From Oscillospiraceae bacterium (GTDB taxonomy: Bacteria > Bacillota > Clostridia > Oscillospirales > CAG-272), in contig SVSP01000011.1 of the NCBI GenBank assembly GCA_015064255.1, positions 1 through 64,000 of the forward strand: a stretch of 64,000 nucleotides of DNA, given 5' to 3'. The notes under the pieces are model-generated. The model did no database searches. It saw only the letters and a program-made list of their open reading frames with translations, and was not told the origin of the DNA. Each line of letters opens with the position of its first letter. The first letter of the stretch is position 1. The translations under genes and the position numbers were made by a program. Of the stretch, positions 54,580 through 64,000 are shown in pieces.

Positions 54580-54651
54580 GGAGAAAGTTATTAAACTCCG
54601 TCTTATCGGCAGGAAAGTAAAGCTTTAACCGCCGATTTGCAGCCCGACGGA
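54580..54651 (+). promoter_or_regulatory. Structured spacer before rpsH
   Basis: The 137-base gap between rpsN and rpsH folds into TCCGTC/GACGGA (54597-54602 with 54646-54651) enclosing ATCGGC/GCCGAT (54605-54610 with 54631-54636). CGGAG at 54580-54584 can instead pair with CTCCG at 54596-54600, giving a mutually exclusive fold. S8 is the feedback regulator of the spc operon in E. coli, so this may be its binding site here; that is inference. Confidence 0.5.
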
Positions 54652-54698
54652 AAAAGAGGGCAGCAAGAAAAACACTTGCATAACAGGAGGAAAAAAAT

Positions 54699-55094
54699 AT
54701 GCAAATATCAGACGTAATCGCGGATATGCTGACAAGAATCCGCAACGCGAACAACGCGAAACATGAAACAGTAGATATTCCCGCTTCTAATATGAAGAAG
54801 GCAATTGCTGACATTCTTCTCGAAGAAGGCTACATCAAGAGCTATCAGGTAATCGAAGACGGCAAGCAGGGAATTCTCAGAGTTACACTCAAGTATATCG
54901 GCAAGCAGAAGGTTATCCAGGGTCTCCGCAGAGTTTCTAAGCCCGGTCTTAGAATCTATGCAGGTTGCGAAGATATGCCTAAGGTTATGAACGGCCTTGG
55001 CATTGCAATCGTTTCCACATCCAAGGGTATCATGACCGACAAGAAGGCTCGTAAAGAGAACGTCGGCGGCGAAATACTTGCATTTGTATGGTAA
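54699..55094 (+). CDS. rpsH: 30S ribosomal protein S8
   Basis: 131 residues. [21 protein letters not shown] start and the [20 protein letters not shown] end that contacts 16S helix 21. Preceded by an unusually long, structured spacer and AGGAGG. Confidence 0.97.
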   Translation: MQISDVIADMLTRIRNANNAKHETVDIPASNMKKAIADILLEEGYIKSYQVIEDGKQGILRVTLKYIGKQKVIQGLRRVSKPGLRIYAGCEDMPKVMNGLGIAIVSTSKGIMTDKKARKENVGGEILAFVW

Positions 55095-55112
55095 AGAAGG
55101 GAGCATAAAGAG

Positions 55113-55652
55113 ATGTCAAGAATAGGTAGAAATCCCGTTAAGGTTCCCGCAGGTGTAAGTGTAGATATAGCTGAAGGAAACCTCGTTACAGTAAAGGGAC
55201 CTAAGGGAACCCTTACACAGCAGTTCAGAAATGAACTCGCAATCGAAGTGAAAGACGGCGAAATCGTAGTTTCCCGTCCTGACGACGAAAAATTTAACAG
55301 ATCTATCCACGGACTCACACGTACACTTATTAGCAATATGGTAGTAGGCGTAAGCGAAGGCTATCAGAAGAAACTTGAAATCGTTGGTGTAGGTTACAGA
55401 GCAGCAAAGGAAGGCAATAAGCTTCAGCTTTCTCTCGGTTACTCCCACGGTATTACCTTTGTTGAAGGCGATGGAATTACTTTTGAGGTTCCTGATGCTA
55501 ACACTATCGTAGTATGCGGTATTGATAAGCAGCTCGTAGGTCAGATTGCAGCTAATATCAGAGGCAAGAGACCGCCGGAACCCTATAAGGGCAAGGGTAT
55601 TAAGTATGCTGGTGAGTATGTCCGCCGCAAGGCCGGAAAGACCGGTAAATAA
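55113..55652 (+). CDS. rplF: 50S ribosomal protein L6
   Basis: 179 residues, two tandem L6 domains. [19 protein letters not shown] start and the [16 protein letters not shown] signature near the C terminus. Normal length. Confidence 0.97.
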   Translation: MSRIGRNPVKVPAGVSVDIAEGNLVTVKGPKGTLTQQFRNELAIEVKDGEIVVSRPDDEKFNRSIHGLTRTLISNMVVGVSEGYQKKLEIVGVGYRAAKEGNKLQLSLGYSHGITFVEGDGITFEVPDANTIVVCGIDKQLVGQIAANIRGKRPPEPYKGKGIKYAGEYVRRKAGKTGK

Positions 55653-55673
55653 TTGAAAGGAGTGGATTAAATT

Positions 55674-56030
55674 ATGGTATCAAAGAAGGATTCCAATAAG
55701 CAGCGTCTTAAGAGACATGCAAGAGTAAGAGGAAAGATTTCGGGAACAGCAGAATGCCCCCGTCTTTGCGTATACCGCTCAAACGCAAACATCCAGGCGC
55801 AGATTATTGATGATGTCAAAGGTGTAACACTTGTATCCGCTTCCTCGTATGAAAAAGACTTTGAATGTGGCAGCAATAAGGAAAGTGCTAAGAAAGTAGG
55901 CGCACTTATCGCTGAACGTGCGATAGCAGCAGGAATATCCGAAGTGGTCTTCGACCGCGGCGGTTATCTCTACCACGGACGTGTACTTGAACTTGCCGAA
56001 GGCGCTCGCGCTGCAGGCCTTAAGTTCTAA
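55674..56030 (+). CDS. rplR: 50S ribosomal protein L18
   Basis: 118 residues. [20 protein letters not shown] start and [20 protein letters not shown] end. Binds 5S rRNA with L5. GAAAGGAG upstream. Confidence 0.97.
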   Translation: MVSKKDSNKQRLKRHARVRGKISGTAECPRLCVYRSNANIQAQIIDDVKGVTLVSASSYEKDFECGSNKESAKKVGALIAERAIAAGISEVVFDRGGYLYHGRVLELAEGARAAGLKF

Positions 56031-56044
56031 TAAGGAGGATAAAG

Positions 56045-56542
56045 ATGGCAAAAAGAATAGATGCGGCAACGCTTGACCTTCAGGAAAAGCTTGTCAAGAC
56101 AAAGCGTGTATCTAAGACCGTAAAAGGTGGACGTATTGCCAGCCTCGCTGCCATAATGGTTGTCGGAGATGGAAACGGTCACGTAGGCTACGGACTTGGT
56201 AAAGCAGCAGAAACACCTGAAGCAATCCGCAAGGGTATGGAAGATGCTAAGAAGAATATGATCGAAGTACCTCTTAATGGTACAACAATTCCTCACGAAG
56301 TAATCGGTGAATTCGGAGCAGGTAAGGTAATGCTTAAGCCGGCACCCGAAGGAACAGGAATTATCGCAAGTGGAACTGTTCGTGCAGTTCTTGAACTTGC
56401 AGGAATTAAGAATGTAAGAGCTAAGTGCCTGCGTTCTACCAACCCCACAAACGTAGTTAAGGCTACATTTGAAGCACTTCGTATGCTCAGAAGTGCTGAA
56501 GAGGTTGCACAGATGCGCGGTAAGAATGTAGACGAACTTTGA
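56045..56542 (+). CDS. rpsE: 30S ribosomal protein S5
   Basis: 165 residues. [20 protein letters not shown] and [19 protein letters not shown] are diagnostic; the decoding-fidelity region is normal. AAGGAGG upstream. Confidence 0.97.
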   Translation: MAKRIDAATLDLQEKLVKTKRVSKTVKGGRIASLAAIMVVGDGNGHVGYGLGKAAETPEAIRKGMEDAKKNMIEVPLNGTTIPHEVIGEFGAGKVMLKPAPEGTGIIASGTVRAVLELAGIKNVRAKCLRSTNPTNVVKATFEALRMLRSAEEVAQMRGKNVDEL

Positions 56543-56558
56543 TAGGGGGAGAACAAGA

Positions 56559-56738
56559 ATGATAAAGATTACACTTGTTAAGAGCCTTATCGGAGCAATT
56601 CCGAAACAGAAGGCGACAGCAGCTTCACTGGGCTTCAAAAAGATCGGTGATAGCATAGTTCTTCCTAACACAGAGGCGACAAAGGGAAAGATCAACGTTA
56701 TTTCCCACCTCGTTAAGGTAGAAGAAGCAGCCGAATAA
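56559..56738 (+). CDS. rpmD: 50S ribosomal protein L30
   Basis: 59 residues, too short for many gene callers. MIKITLVKSLIGAIPKQKAT, then ASLGFKKIGDSIV, is standard L30. GGGGGAG precedes ATG. It lies in its normal place between rpsE and rplO. Confidence 0.96.
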   Translation: MIKITLVKSLIGAIPKQKATAASLGFKKIGDSIVLPNTEATKGKINVISHLVKVEEAAE

Positions 56739-56780
56739 TTCTAAATCAAAGACTTAAAAATCTATGAAGGAGGAGAAAAA

Positions 56781-57224
56781 ATGAAGCTCCACGAACTTTC
56801 AGCACCCGAAGGCTCCGCAAAGAAGGCTTGGCGTAAAGGTAGAGGACCCGGATCCGGAAACGGCAAAACAGCCGGCAAAGGACATAAAGGTCAGAACGCT
56901 CGTTCTGGTGGCGGTGTACGTCCCGGATTCGAAGGCGGTCAGATTCCGCTTTACAGAAGACTTCCTAAAAGAGGCTTCAACAATAAATTTGCAACAACTT
57001 ACAGCATAATCAATGTTGAAACACTTAACGCTCGTTTCAACGACGGTGATACAGTAACTCTCGAAGTACTTTGCAACGAAGGCATTATCAAGAAGGCTAA
57101 TGACGGACTTAAGGTACTCGGACGCGGTGAGATCACTAAGAAATTAACAGTTTGCGCAGCTGTCTTTTCGGCTGCCGCTAAAGAAAAAATTGAAGCGGCT
57201 GGCGGAAAGGTAGAGGTGATCTAA
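56781..57224 (+). CDS. rplO: 50S ribosomal protein L15
   Basis: 147 residues. [20 protein letters not shown] start with the glycine-rich [18 protein letters not shown] tail that threads into 23S rRNA, and [11 protein letters not shown] near the end. Its stop directly abuts the secY start. Confidence 0.97.
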   Translation: MKLHELSAPEGSAKKAWRKGRGPGSGNGKTAGKGHKGQNARSGGGVRPGFEGGQIPLYRRLPKRGFNNKFATTYSIINVETLNARFNDGDTVTLEVLCNEGIIKKANDGLKVLGRGEITKKLTVCAAVFSAAAKEKIEAAGGKVEVI

Positions 57225-58532
57225 GTGAGAAAGTTTTTCGGTAAAATCAGAGATGTATGGGCAGCAAAGGATATACGCGTGAAGATTCTTTTCACTGCAT
57301 TTATACTTATCCTGTACAGACTTGGTACCGCTATTCCCGTACCCTATGTCAGAAGTGACATACTCCAGAGCTTTAACGAGGTATATGGCGGAACAATTTT
57401 CGAATACCTCAATACTCTGACAGGTACCGCGCTTGCACAGGCAACAGTTTTTGCGCTTGGCATATCTCCTTATATCACAGCATCAATCGTAATGCAGCTT
57501 CTTGCTGTTGCTATCCCCGCACTCGAAAGAATGTCTAAGGATGAAAACGGTAAGAAAAAGATTTCTCAGATAACAAGATATGTGACAGTAGCTCTCGGTG
57601 CACTTACAGCTTGGGGTTATTTCACACTTCTTAAGGCAAACGGCTGGCTGTACAGAGATGACTTCTTTGCAGCACTCGTAATTATCTTCTGTTTCGGCGC
57701 AGGTGCAGCTATCGTAATGTGGCTCGGCGAAAAGATCAACGAGCACGGTATCGGTAACGGTATCTCGATGATACTCTTTGCAAATATCCTTGCAAGCGGT
57801 CCCAGCATCGCTATTACACTCTATAACCTCATCACAGATTGGCCTTGGAATACCATCATCGGTGTGCTCGGTCTTGTTATAGGTGTTGCAATCGTTTATT
57901 TCATCGTATTCATCACGAACAGTGAACGTAGAATTCCGATTCAGTACGGTAAGAGAGTAGTAGGAAGAAAGGTTTACGGCGGACAGAACACAAACCTTCC
58001 CCTTAAGCTGAATATGTCCGGTGTTATGCCGATCATCTTCGCTTCCTCTATCGCTTCGCTTCCCGCAACAATACTGACTCTTTGCGGAATATCTGCATCT
58101 GACACAGGCTTCTGGGGACGCTTCCTTAAGTTCTTCGATGCCTCGTCGTTCATCTATCTTGTTGTATATCTCGTGCTTATCGTAGCGTTCTCGTACTTCT
58201 ATATTATGATTTCCTTCGATCCTATTGAAGTTTCGAACAATCTTAAGAAGAACGGCGGTATGATCCCCGGTGTACGTCCCGGCGAACCTACGGCAGCATA
58301 TATTAAGAAGATACTCAGCAGAATAACATTTATCGGTGCATTCTTCCTTTGCATCGTTGCAGGACTTCCTATGCTTATTAACTGCATAGCAAGCATATTT
58401 GATTATAGCGGACTCGCAAGCATCGCATTCGGCGGATCTTCTCTGCTTATCGTAATCGGTGTTGCTCTCGAAACAGGCCGCGATATCGAATCTCAGCTTA
58501 CAATGCGTCATTACAAGGGATTCCTTCAGTAA
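57225..58532 (+). CDS. secY: Protein translocase subunit SecY
   Basis: 435 residues with ten membrane helices forming the Sec channel. The plug/TM2 area ALGISPYITASIVMQL and the C5 loop TYIK-like region RPGEPTAAYIKKILSRIT are clear. GTG start immediately after the rplO stop, so translation is coupled. secE and secG lie elsewhere. Confidence 0.97.
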   Translation: MRKFFGKIRDVWAAKDIRVKILFTAFILILYRLGTAIPVPYVRSDILQSFNEVYGGTIFEYLNTLTGTALAQATVFALGISPYITASIVMQLLAVAIPALERMSKDENGKKKISQITRYVTVALGALTAWGYFTLLKANGWLYRDDFFAALVIIFCFGAGAAIVMWLGEKINEHGIGNGISMILFANILASGPSIAITLYNLITDWPWNTIIGVLGLVIGVAIVYFIVFITNSERRIPIQYGKRVVGRKVYGGQNTNLPLKLNMSGVMPIIFASSIASLPATILTLCGISASDTGFWGRFLKFFDASSFIYLVVYLVLIVAFSYFYIMISFDPIEVSNNLKKNGGMIPGVRPGEPTAAYIKKILSRITFIGAFFLCIVAGLPMLINCIASIFDYSGLASIAFGGSSLLIVIGVALETGRDIESQLTMRHYKGFLQ

Positions 58533-58563
58533 TTGACTTTACTTGCGAAAGAGGGATAAGAAA

Positions 58564-59199
58564 ATGAAAATAATGTTTCTTGGTGCCCCCGGCGCGGGCA
58601 AAGGCACACAGGCTGAAATAGCGTCCGAAAAATTCGGTATTCCCGCGATTTCAACCGGTGCAATCATAAGAGAGGCAATCAAAACCGGTACGGTTATGGG
58701 ACTTGCCGCAAAGGAATATACCGAAAAGGGAGCGCTTGTTCCCGATAAGGTTGTAATAGGTATAATCAAAGAGAGACTTGAAAAGGATGACTGTAAAAAC
58801 GGATTTATCCTCGACGGATTTCCCCGTACAGTTCCTCAGGCAGAGGCTCTCGATGAAATGGGAATCGAGCTCGACGTCGTTGTAAGCATTGAAGTGCCCG
58901 ACGAAAAGATCGTGACCAGAATGAGTGGACGCCGCGTTTGCGATACTTGCGGAGCAAGCTATCATATCGCATATAAGCCTTCTAAGGATGGCAAGACCTG
59001 CGATAACGACGGAACTGTTCTTACACTTCGTAAGGATGACAGCCCCGAAGTAGTGCTCAGCAGACTTGATATTTATCACGCGCAGACAGAGCCCCTTAAG
59101 GACTTCTACCTCGCTAAAGGTAAGCTTAAGCTTGTCGAAGGTCAGGAAGAGGTTGCAGATACCACAAGACTCACAATTGAAGCTCTCGGTGGTAAATAA
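58564..59199 (+). CDS. adk: Adenylate kinase, zinc-lid type
   Basis: 211 residues. P-loop GAPGAGKGT at 7-15, DGFPRT near 84-89, and a structural zinc site in the lid from Cys126, Cys129, Cys146 and Asp149, the Gram-positive form. ATG 58564 with AGAGGG upstream. Interconverts ATP, AMP and ADP. Confidence 0.97.
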   Translation: MKIMFLGAPGAGKGTQAEIASEKFGIPAISTGAIIREAIKTGTVMGLAAKEYTEKGALVPDKVVIGIIKERLEKDDCKNGFILDGFPRTVPQAEALDEMGIELDVVVSIEVPDEKIVTRMSGRRVCDTCGASYHIAYKPSKDGKTCDNDGTVLTLRKDDSPEVVLSRLDIYHAQTEPLKDFYLAKGKLKLVEGQEEVADTTRLTIEALGGK

Positions 59200-59949
59200 A
59201 TGATACAATTAAAAAATGCACATCAGATAGCCATAATGAAGGATGCCGGTAAAATAACCGGTGAAGCACTTGCTCTTGGCGGTGAACTCGTACGTCCGGG
59301 TGTAACAACTGCATATATAGACAGTATGATTCGCCGCCATATAGAAAAGTGTGGAGCAAAGCCGTCATTTCTCGGATACGGTGGTTTTCCTGCATCTGCC
59401 TGCATAAGTATAAACGAGCAGGTGATACACGGAATTCCATCCGAGAACGTGGTGCTTAAGGAGGGCGATATCGTGAAGATCGATGTCGGCGCCTACTATA
59501 AGGGATTCCACGGAGACAGCGCAAATACCTTCAGATGCGGAAAAGTAAGCGAACTTGCAGACCGTCTTATCGAAGCGACAAAAGAATGCTTTATGCGCGG
59601 TATTGAACAGATTGAATCCGGTAAGAGAATCGGAGATATCGGAAGTGCAATTGAAAAAAGCGTGATTTCGAATGGGTTCTCGGTTGTCAGACGTTACGTC
59701 GGACACGGGGTCGGTAAAGACCTTCACGAGTCCCCCGAAGTTCCAAACTACGGTACGCCGGGCCGCGGAGCAAGACTTGTTCCCGGTATGGTGATCGCCA
59801 TAGAACCTATGGTTTGTACCGGAAGCGGTGACGTTTTTGAGAAAGAAGACGGTTGGACCGTTATTACTGATGACGGTGGGCTTTCCGCTCACTATGAACA
59901 CACGGTTGCGATGACCGATAACGGTATTATACTTCTTACACAGATATAA
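59200..59949 (+). CDS. map: Methionine aminopeptidase, type I
   Basis: 249 residues. The five metal ligands are visible in KIDVGAYYKGFHGD (two Asp), GHGVGKDLHE (His), AIEPM (Glu) and SAHYEHTVAM (Glu). Removes initiator Met. Starts at the base after the adk stop, so the two are coupled. The C terminus is normal. Confidence 0.97.
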   Translation: MIQLKNAHQIAIMKDAGKITGEALALGGELVRPGVTTAYIDSMIRRHIEKCGAKPSFLGYGGFPASACISINEQVIHGIPSENVVLKEGDIVKIDVGAYYKGFHGDSANTFRCGKVSELADRLIEATKECFMRGIEQIESGKRIGDIGSAIEKSVISNGFSVVRRYVGHGVGKDLHESPEVPNYGTPGRGARLVPGMVIAIEPMVCTGSGDVFEKEDGWTVITDDGGLSAHYEHTVAMTDNGIILLTQI

Positions 59950-59950
59950 T

Positions 59951-60094
59951 ACGGTCGGAAAACTAAAAACGAAAAAACTCGCGCAGCTTAAGCTTCTTGG
60001 AATTTTTCCAAGCGAGGTAGAAACGCTCGCGAAAGAAAATTCCCTGACAGATGAGAAGCTCAGTGAGGCAATCAGGAGGGATTGTTCTGCCTAA
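59951..60094 (+). pseudogene. 3' remnant of a KOW-domain RNA-binding protein gene
   Basis: From 59951 to TAA at 60092-60094 one frame reads KLKTKKLAQLKLLGIFP and then [16 protein letters not shown], the tail found in the small KOW protein usually encoded between map and infA in Clostridia. The KOW domain itself is missing, and there is no ATG, GTG or TTG after the last in-frame stop (59912-59914). The stop overlaps the infA start, the usual coupled arrangement. Confidence 0.6.
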
Positions 60095-60305
60095 AGATGA
60101 TGTAATTGAATTTGAAGGAACGGTTGTAGAGGCTCTTCCGAACGCCACCTTCAAAGTAAAGCTTGCTAACGGACACGTGATAACAGCACATCTGTCCGGA
60201 AAGCTCAGAATGAACTATATCTGGATACTCCCCGGTGACTCGGTAAAAGTAGAAGTTTCTGTCTATGACCTCACCAAGGGACGTATTACATGGCGTTCTA
60301 AATAG
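60087..60305 (+). CDS. infA: Translation initiation factor IF-1, CTG start
   Basis: 72 residues, exactly the family length, if translation begins at CTG 60087: [26 protein letters not shown] at 60074-60079 is 7 bases upstream, ideal spacing. The nearest in-frame ATG (60051) would add 12 residues that no IF-1 has and lacks a ribosome binding site. The OB-fold motifs [11 protein letters not shown] and [11 protein letters not shown] are normal. A rare start codon in an initiation-factor gene recalls AUU-started infC and may be regulatory. Confidence 0.9.
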   Translation: MPKDDVIEFEGTVVEALPNATFKVKLANGHVITAHLSGKLRMNYIWILPGDSVKVEVSVYDLTKGRITWRSK

Positions 60306-60334
60306 TCAAATTCAGAAAGGAATGGTGACAAACA

Positions 60335-60448
60335 ATGAAAGTAAAACCATCCGTTAAAAAGATTTGCGATAAGTGCAAGATCATAAAAAGAAAAGGTAAC
60401 GTAATGGTTATATGCGAGAACCCTAAGCATAAGCAGAGACAGGGTTAA
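60335..60448 (+). CDS. rpmJ: 50S ribosomal protein L36, zinc type
   Basis: 37 residues, the shortest gene here. Zinc ligands Cys11, Cys14, Cys27 and His32. [20 protein letters not shown] is standard. GAAAGGA before ATG. Sits between infA and rpsM as usual. Confidence 0.97.
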   Translation: MKVKPSVKKICDKCKIIKRKGNVMVICENPKHKQRQG

Positions 60449-60471
60449 AAAAGAGAGAGGTGAAAAACTGA

Positions 60472-60840
60472 ATGGCACGTATAGCTGGTGTTGATATTCC
60501 TAACAACAAGCGTATAGAGATCGCTCTTACCTATATCTATGGAATAGGAAGAAAGAGCGCAAATGACATTCTCGCGGCTACCGGTATTAATCCCGATACA
60601 CGCGCAAAGGACCTTACCGATGATGAAGTAAGTAAGCTTCGTGACGAAATCGAAGCAAACTACACTGTAGAAGGTGACCTTCGTCGTGACGTATCTCTTG
60701 AAATCAAGAGAATGGTAGAAATCAACTGCTACCGCGGAATCAGACATAGAAAAGGTCTTCCGGTAAGAGGTCAGAGAACCAAAACAAATGCGAGAACCAG
60801 AAAAGGTCCCGCTAAGACAATCGCTAACAAGAAAAAGTAA
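60472..60840 (+). CDS. rpsM: 30S ribosomal protein S13
   Basis: 122 residues. [20 protein letters not shown] start and the [19 protein letters not shown] tail that reaches the P-site tRNA. GAGAGG upstream. Confidence 0.97.
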   Translation: MARIAGVDIPNNKRIEIALTYIYGIGRKSANDILAATGINPDTRAKDLTDDEVSKLRDEIEANYTVEGDLRRDVSLEIKRMVEINCYRGIRHRKGLPVRGQRTKTNARTRKGPAKTIANKKK

Positions 60841-60858
60841 AGGAGTGATACCAAAAAG

Positions 60859-61260
60859 ATGGCAAAAGCAGGAACAGCAAAAAAGGTCATTAGAAAGCGC
60901 CGCGAGCGCAAGAATATTGAAAAGGGAACTGCTCATATTCGTGCGACCTATAATAATACCATCGTGACGATCACCGATACAAACGGAAACGCAGTATCGT
61001 GGGCATCGGCAGGAGAACTCGGATTCAAGGGCTCCAGAAAGTCCACTCCGTTCGCAGCACAGATGGCATCCGAAACCGCTGCAAAGGCAGCAATCGAGCA
61101 TGGTATGAAGACCATCGAAGTATTTGTTAAGGGACCCGGAAGCGGAAGAGAAGCAGCAATCCGCGCTCTCCAGACCGCAGGCCTTGACATTACAATGATT
61201 AAAGACGTAACCCCTATCCCGCACAACGGATGCAGACCGCCTAAGAGAAGACGCGTCTGA
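60859..61260 (+). CDS. rpsK: 30S ribosomal protein S11
   Basis: 133 residues. [10 protein letters not shown]-like [16 protein letters not shown] and the end [18 protein letters not shown] are diagnostic. Lines the E site with S7. AAAGGAG upstream. Confidence 0.97.
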   Translation: MAKAGTAKKVIRKRRERKNIEKGTAHIRATYNNTIVTITDTNGNAVSWASAGELGFKGSRKSTPFAAQMASETAAKAAIEHGMKTIEVFVKGPGSGREAAIRALQTAGLDITMIKDVTPIPHNGCRPPKRRRV

Positions 61261-61288
61261 TTGAAAGAAAATAAGGAGGAAACAATAA

Positions 61289-61915
61289 ATGGCAAGATAT
61301 ACAGGCCCTGCATGTAAGCTCTGCCGTAGAGAAGGCGTTAAGCTCTTCCTCAAAGGCGACCGTTGCCTTACCGGAAAGTGCGCTATGGAGCGCAGACCGG
61401 TAGCTCCCGGACAGCATGGTGCAGAAACAAAGAAACCTCGTGAATACGGAATGCAGCTTCGTGAAAAGCAGAAGACCAAGAGATATTACGGCGTTCTCGA
61501 AAATCAGTTCAGAGGATACTTCGAGAAGGCAGATAATCAGGAAGGTGTAACAGGTGAAAACCTCCTCAGCTTGCTTGAGCGCAGACTCGACAATGTAGTA
61601 TACAGAATGGGTCTCGCAAGCAGCCGCAGAGAAGCACGTCAGTTGGTACTTCATGCACACTTCACACTCAATGGAAAGAAGGTAAATATTCCTTCCCTTA
61701 TCGTTAAGATCGGCGATGAGATCGCACTTAAGGACAGTGCAAAGTCTCTTGAAAAGTTCGCAGGACTTATCGAAACAATGCAGTCACACGTAGCTCCCGC
61801 TTGGCTTGACCTTAACAAGGATAAGGCTTCCGCGAAGATCGTTGCACTGCCTAAGAGAGAGGATATTGATTTTCCGTTTGACGAACAGCTTATCGTTGAG
61901 TTGTATTCGAAGTAA
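61289..61915 (+). CDS. rpsD: 30S ribosomal protein S4, zinc type
   Basis: 208 residues. N-terminal zinc site Cys9, Cys12, Cys26, Cys31, then the S4 RNA-binding domain ([20 protein letters not shown]). In many bacteria S4 represses the alpha operon. AAGGAGG upstream; an 82-base gap to rpoA follows. Confidence 0.97.
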   Translation: MARYTGPACKLCRREGVKLFLKGDRCLTGKCAMERRPVAPGQHGAETKKPREYGMQLREKQKTKRYYGVLENQFRGYFEKADNQEGVTGENLLSLLERRLDNVVYRMGLASSRREARQLVLHAHFTLNGKKVNIPSLIVKIGDEIALKDSAKSLEKFAGLIETMQSHVAPAWLDLNKDKASAKIVALPKREDIDFPFDEQLIVELYSK

Positions 61916-61997
61916 TAATCAGCCTCCAACGTGTTTATTACGGTGCAGTTAAAACCGTACATCACCAAACGCAAAAAATAATAAGGAGGAACATTTA

Positions 61998-62948
61998 ATG
62001 AAAAACATCGAAAAGCCGACAGTTGTAACTGAATTCGAAAGCGAAAACGGTAGTTTTGGCAGATTTGTTGTAGAGCCTCTTGAGCGCGGATACGGAACAA
62101 CTCTCGGAAATTCACTTCGCAGAGTACTGCTTAGTTCACTTCCGGGTGTCGCAGTCGTTTGCATCAAGATCGACGGCGTTCTTCATGAGATATCGACAAT
62201 ACCGGGCGTTAAAGAAGACGTTCCCGAAATCGTTCTCAATATCAAGGGTATAGTTGCAAAACTGTACACAGAAGGCGCTAAGATGGCGATAATTGATGTA
62301 ACAGGACCTGCAGAAGTAACCGCAGGAAATATTAAGCAGGATGCGGATATTGATATTCTCAACCCTGATCTTCATATAGCCACACTCAGCGACAACGCTC
62401 ATCTGTACATTGAACTTACATTCGATCACGGACGCGGCTATGTTTCTCAGGAAAAAAATAAGCAGAGTAATTCACCGGTCATCGGAGTTATATACACCGA
62501 TTCGATTTATACACCTGTATACAGCGTAAGCTACAAGGTAGAAAATACCCGTGTTGGTAATATTACCGATTACGATAAGCTTACACTTGAAGTACAGACA
62601 AACGGTACTATTTCTGCAAAGGATGCAGTATCCTATGGCGCCAAGATACTCAACGAGCATCTCAGTCTCTTCGTTAACCTCTCTGAGGATGCAGGAGACA
62701 GACAGATACTTATCGATAGCAACGCTACCGTTAAGGAAAAAGTTCTTGAGATGACCATTGAGGAACTTGACATGTCTGTTCGTAGCTTCAACTGCTTGAA
62801 GCGCGCAGGCATCAATACTGTAGAAGACCTTGTAAGCAAGACCGAGGAAGAAATGATTAAGGTCAGAAACCTCGGAAAGAAGTCACTTGATGAAGTGAGG
62901 GCAAAGCTTCACTCGCTGGGTCTCGTCTTCAAGCACGAAGACGAATAA
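61998..62948 (+). CDS. rpoA: RNA polymerase subunit alpha
   Basis: 316 residues. N-terminal dimer domain ([20 protein letters not shown]) and C-terminal DNA-binding domain ([20 protein letters not shown]) with its helix-hairpin-helix. AAGGAGG before ATG. All expected residues seen. Confidence 0.98.
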   Translation: MKNIEKPTVVTEFESENGSFGRFVVEPLERGYGTTLGNSLRRVLLSSLPGVAVVCIKIDGVLHEISTIPGVKEDVPEIVLNIKGIVAKLYTEGAKMAIIDVTGPAEVTAGNIKQDADIDILNPDLHIATLSDNAHLYIELTFDHGRGYVSQEKNKQSNSPVIGVIYTDSIYTPVYSVSYKVENTRVGNITDYDKLTLEVQTNGTISAKDAVSYGAKILNEHLSLFVNLSEDAGDRQILIDSNATVKEKVLEMTIEELDMSVRSFNCLKRAGINTVEDLVSKTEEEMIKVRNLGKKSLDEVRAKLHSLGLVFKHEDE

Positions 62949-62984
62949 TCCGCCCCACAAAAAGTTGAAGGAGGTAAAACAGAA

Positions 62985-63407
62985 ATGCCAGGAACCAGAA
63001 AACTCGGCAGAAAGACAGCGCATAGAAATATTATGCTCCGCGGTCTCGTAACATATCTGCTTGAAAACGGCAGAATCGAAACAACCGTAACAAGAGCTAA
63101 AGAAGTTCGCGCGCTTGCTGATAAAATGATAACGCTCGGCAAGACAAATACTCTTGCTGCACGCCGTCAGGCACTTGCTTTCATTACAAAGGAGGATGTC
63201 GTAAGAAAACTCTTCGACACCATCGCTCCCAGCTATGAAAATCAGAACGGTGGTTATACCGCTATTTACAAGCTCGGACCTCGCCGCGGAGACGGCGCAG
63301 AGATGGCAGTAATCACACTCGTTGGTTACGAAGCTCCTGTAAAGAAGGCTGAAAACGATGAAAAGAGCGACGCTAAGAAGGTAGAAGCTCCCGCAATCGA
63401 AGGCTAA
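62985..63407 (+). CDS. rplQ: 50S ribosomal protein L17
   Basis: 140 residues. [20 protein letters not shown] start and the family core; a Lys/Glu/Ala-rich tail (about 118-140) extends past the usual end. Last gene of the cluster, ended by a strong hairpin. Confidence 0.97.
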   Translation: MPGTRKLGRKTAHRNIMLRGLVTYLLENGRIETTVTRAKEVRALADKMITLGKTNTLAARRQALAFITKEDVVRKLFDTIAPSYENQNGGYTAIYKLGPRRGDGAEMAVITLVGYEAPVKKAENDEKSDAKKVEAPAIEG

Positions 63408-63420
63408 ATTTTATTAAAAA

Positions 63421-63454
63421 GATTCCCGTAAGTTCTGCTTACGGGTTCTTTTTT
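63421..63454. terminator. Terminator after rplQ
   Basis: CCCGTAAG/CTTACGGG stem with flanking pairs and a 5-base loop, then a run of eight T. The stop codon of the converging DUF421 gene lies within the stem, so one hairpin ends both units. Confidence 0.9.
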
Positions 63455-64000
63455 TTGCTTTTGGGTGTTTTTATTATTTTAGAATTTTTTCCGTTTGATG
63501 ATATAACACTAATCATATTATTGCAGTCATCAAGCCCGAATAGAGAAATGTCTTTTTTTGAAACTCCAAGAGAGGCTATTTGTTCGTTGAGCCATTTTTC
63601 ATCTAAGTTTAAAAGCTTGAGATTGAAATCTATAATTTCGCCGTTGATTATCAGATTGTGTACCATTCCGCCTGTGTTTTGAGCGTTTGTGTCGCCGTTT
63701 TTGGGCAAAATGGAAAGCTGACCGTTCGGCTCAAGAATTGCATATTCGATATCGGATATGTCAAAAAATCCTTGTTCGCGCAGTTCACAAATGAGTTCGT
63801 CAAGTGATATACGGTTTTTCTTTATTTCGGACAGACGCAACTCACCGCGATAAATTATATATGACGGCTTGCCTTCAACAAGTTTTTTGATAAAACGCTT
63901 TTTTGCGCTGATGAATGGAATAATAATTTCAAATGAAATTATTAGAAGTACGGGGATGAGTGCGCGCTTTAGCGGGATTTTGAAATCAACTATAGGAACA
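63439..64000 (-). CDS. DUF421 (YetF-like) membrane protein, cut at the right edge
   Basis: The open frame runs from the stop at 63439 to the window end (187 codons seen), so the N-terminal part is missing. It starts inside a membrane helix (RALIPVLLIISFEIIIPFIS), followed by KLVEGKPSYIIYRGE, ISLDELICELREQGFFDISD and YAILEPNGQLSIL, the standard YetF cytoplasmic domain. The C-terminal Lys-rich tail is encoded by the terminator's T run. Members are often sporulation- or germination-linked; role here unknown. Confidence 0.85.
   Translation of the reverse strand, partial: VPIVDFKIPLKRALIPVLLIISFEIIIPFISAKKRFIKKLVEGKPSYIIYRGELRLSEIKKNRISLDELICELREQGFFDISDIEYAILEPNGQLSILPKNGDTNAQNTGGMVHNLIINGEIIDFNLKLLNLDEKWLNEQIASLGVSKKDISLFGLDDCNNMISVISSNGKNSKIIKTPKSKKKNP

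Noticed and set aside
1-64000. tRNA, rRNA, prophage, toxin-antitoxin or defence islands
   Set aside because: I looked for characteristic tRNA arms, rRNA blocks, integrases, transposases and cas genes and saw none. The XRE-SLOG pair is the nearest to a defence-like unit but lacks an effector.

Overview
The window looks like chromosomal DNA of an endospore-forming Firmicute of the class Clostridia, probably an anaerobic gut or rumen lineage known from assembled genomes. The evidence is: sporulation genes (sigK, spoIVB, gpr, a DUF3794/LysM coat-type protein); glycyl radical enzymes, which are oxygen-sensitive; strong AGGAGG ribosome binding sites; perfect TTGACA-N17-TATAAT promoters; and a clostridial-order S10-spc-alpha ribosomal cluster. 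No rRNA, tRNA, CRISPR array, transposase or prophage was seen. Species cannot be named from sequence alone.

Layout. 1-1257: nicotinate phosphoribosyltransferase cut by the left edge, whose first bases are a fold-back of nearby sequence. 1316-3949: SDR oxidoreductase, TrmH-type RNA methyltransferase and Ppx/GppA phosphatase on the minus strand. 4068-7764: sporulation block (sigK, DUF3794-LysM, spoIVB). 7815-27053: accessory catabolic island with two AraC regulators, a remnant of a third, several glycosidase-like proteins, D-galactonate dehydratase, a zinc dehydrogenase, an M20 amidohydrolase, an aminotransferase, and two glycyl radical enzymes with one activase. The first radical enzyme is fused in frame to an N-terminal AraC-type DNA-binding domain, the most unusual protein in the window.

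27212-36097: rsmE, then a CdaR-like regulator, ftsE, ftsX, an EnvC-like coiled-coil/LytM protein and a CtpA-type protease, then greA and lysS. FtsE and the LytM protein both lack residues normally needed for catalysis. 36190-46904: small regulators and hypotheticals, gpr, a peptide-binding lipoprotein, a sigma factor, a zinc-ribbon protein, rlmB, and a large membrane protein that reads as a P1B-type ATPase pseudoenzyme (the phosphorylated Asp position is Asn). 46921-47163: AbrB/SpoVT-type regulator.

47445-63454: S10-spc-alpha cluster from rpsJ to rplQ, including secY, adk, map, infA, rpmJ and rpoA. Two very short genes (rpmD, rpmJ) are present. infA appears to start at CTG, and the KOW-protein gene usually found between map and infA survives only as a 3' remnant. 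The window ends in a DUF421 protein running off the right edge. Inference on function: the island takes up or trims sugar or sugar-acid polymers and feeds radical-enzyme lyases or dehydratases under AraC control; the rest is core cell biology.
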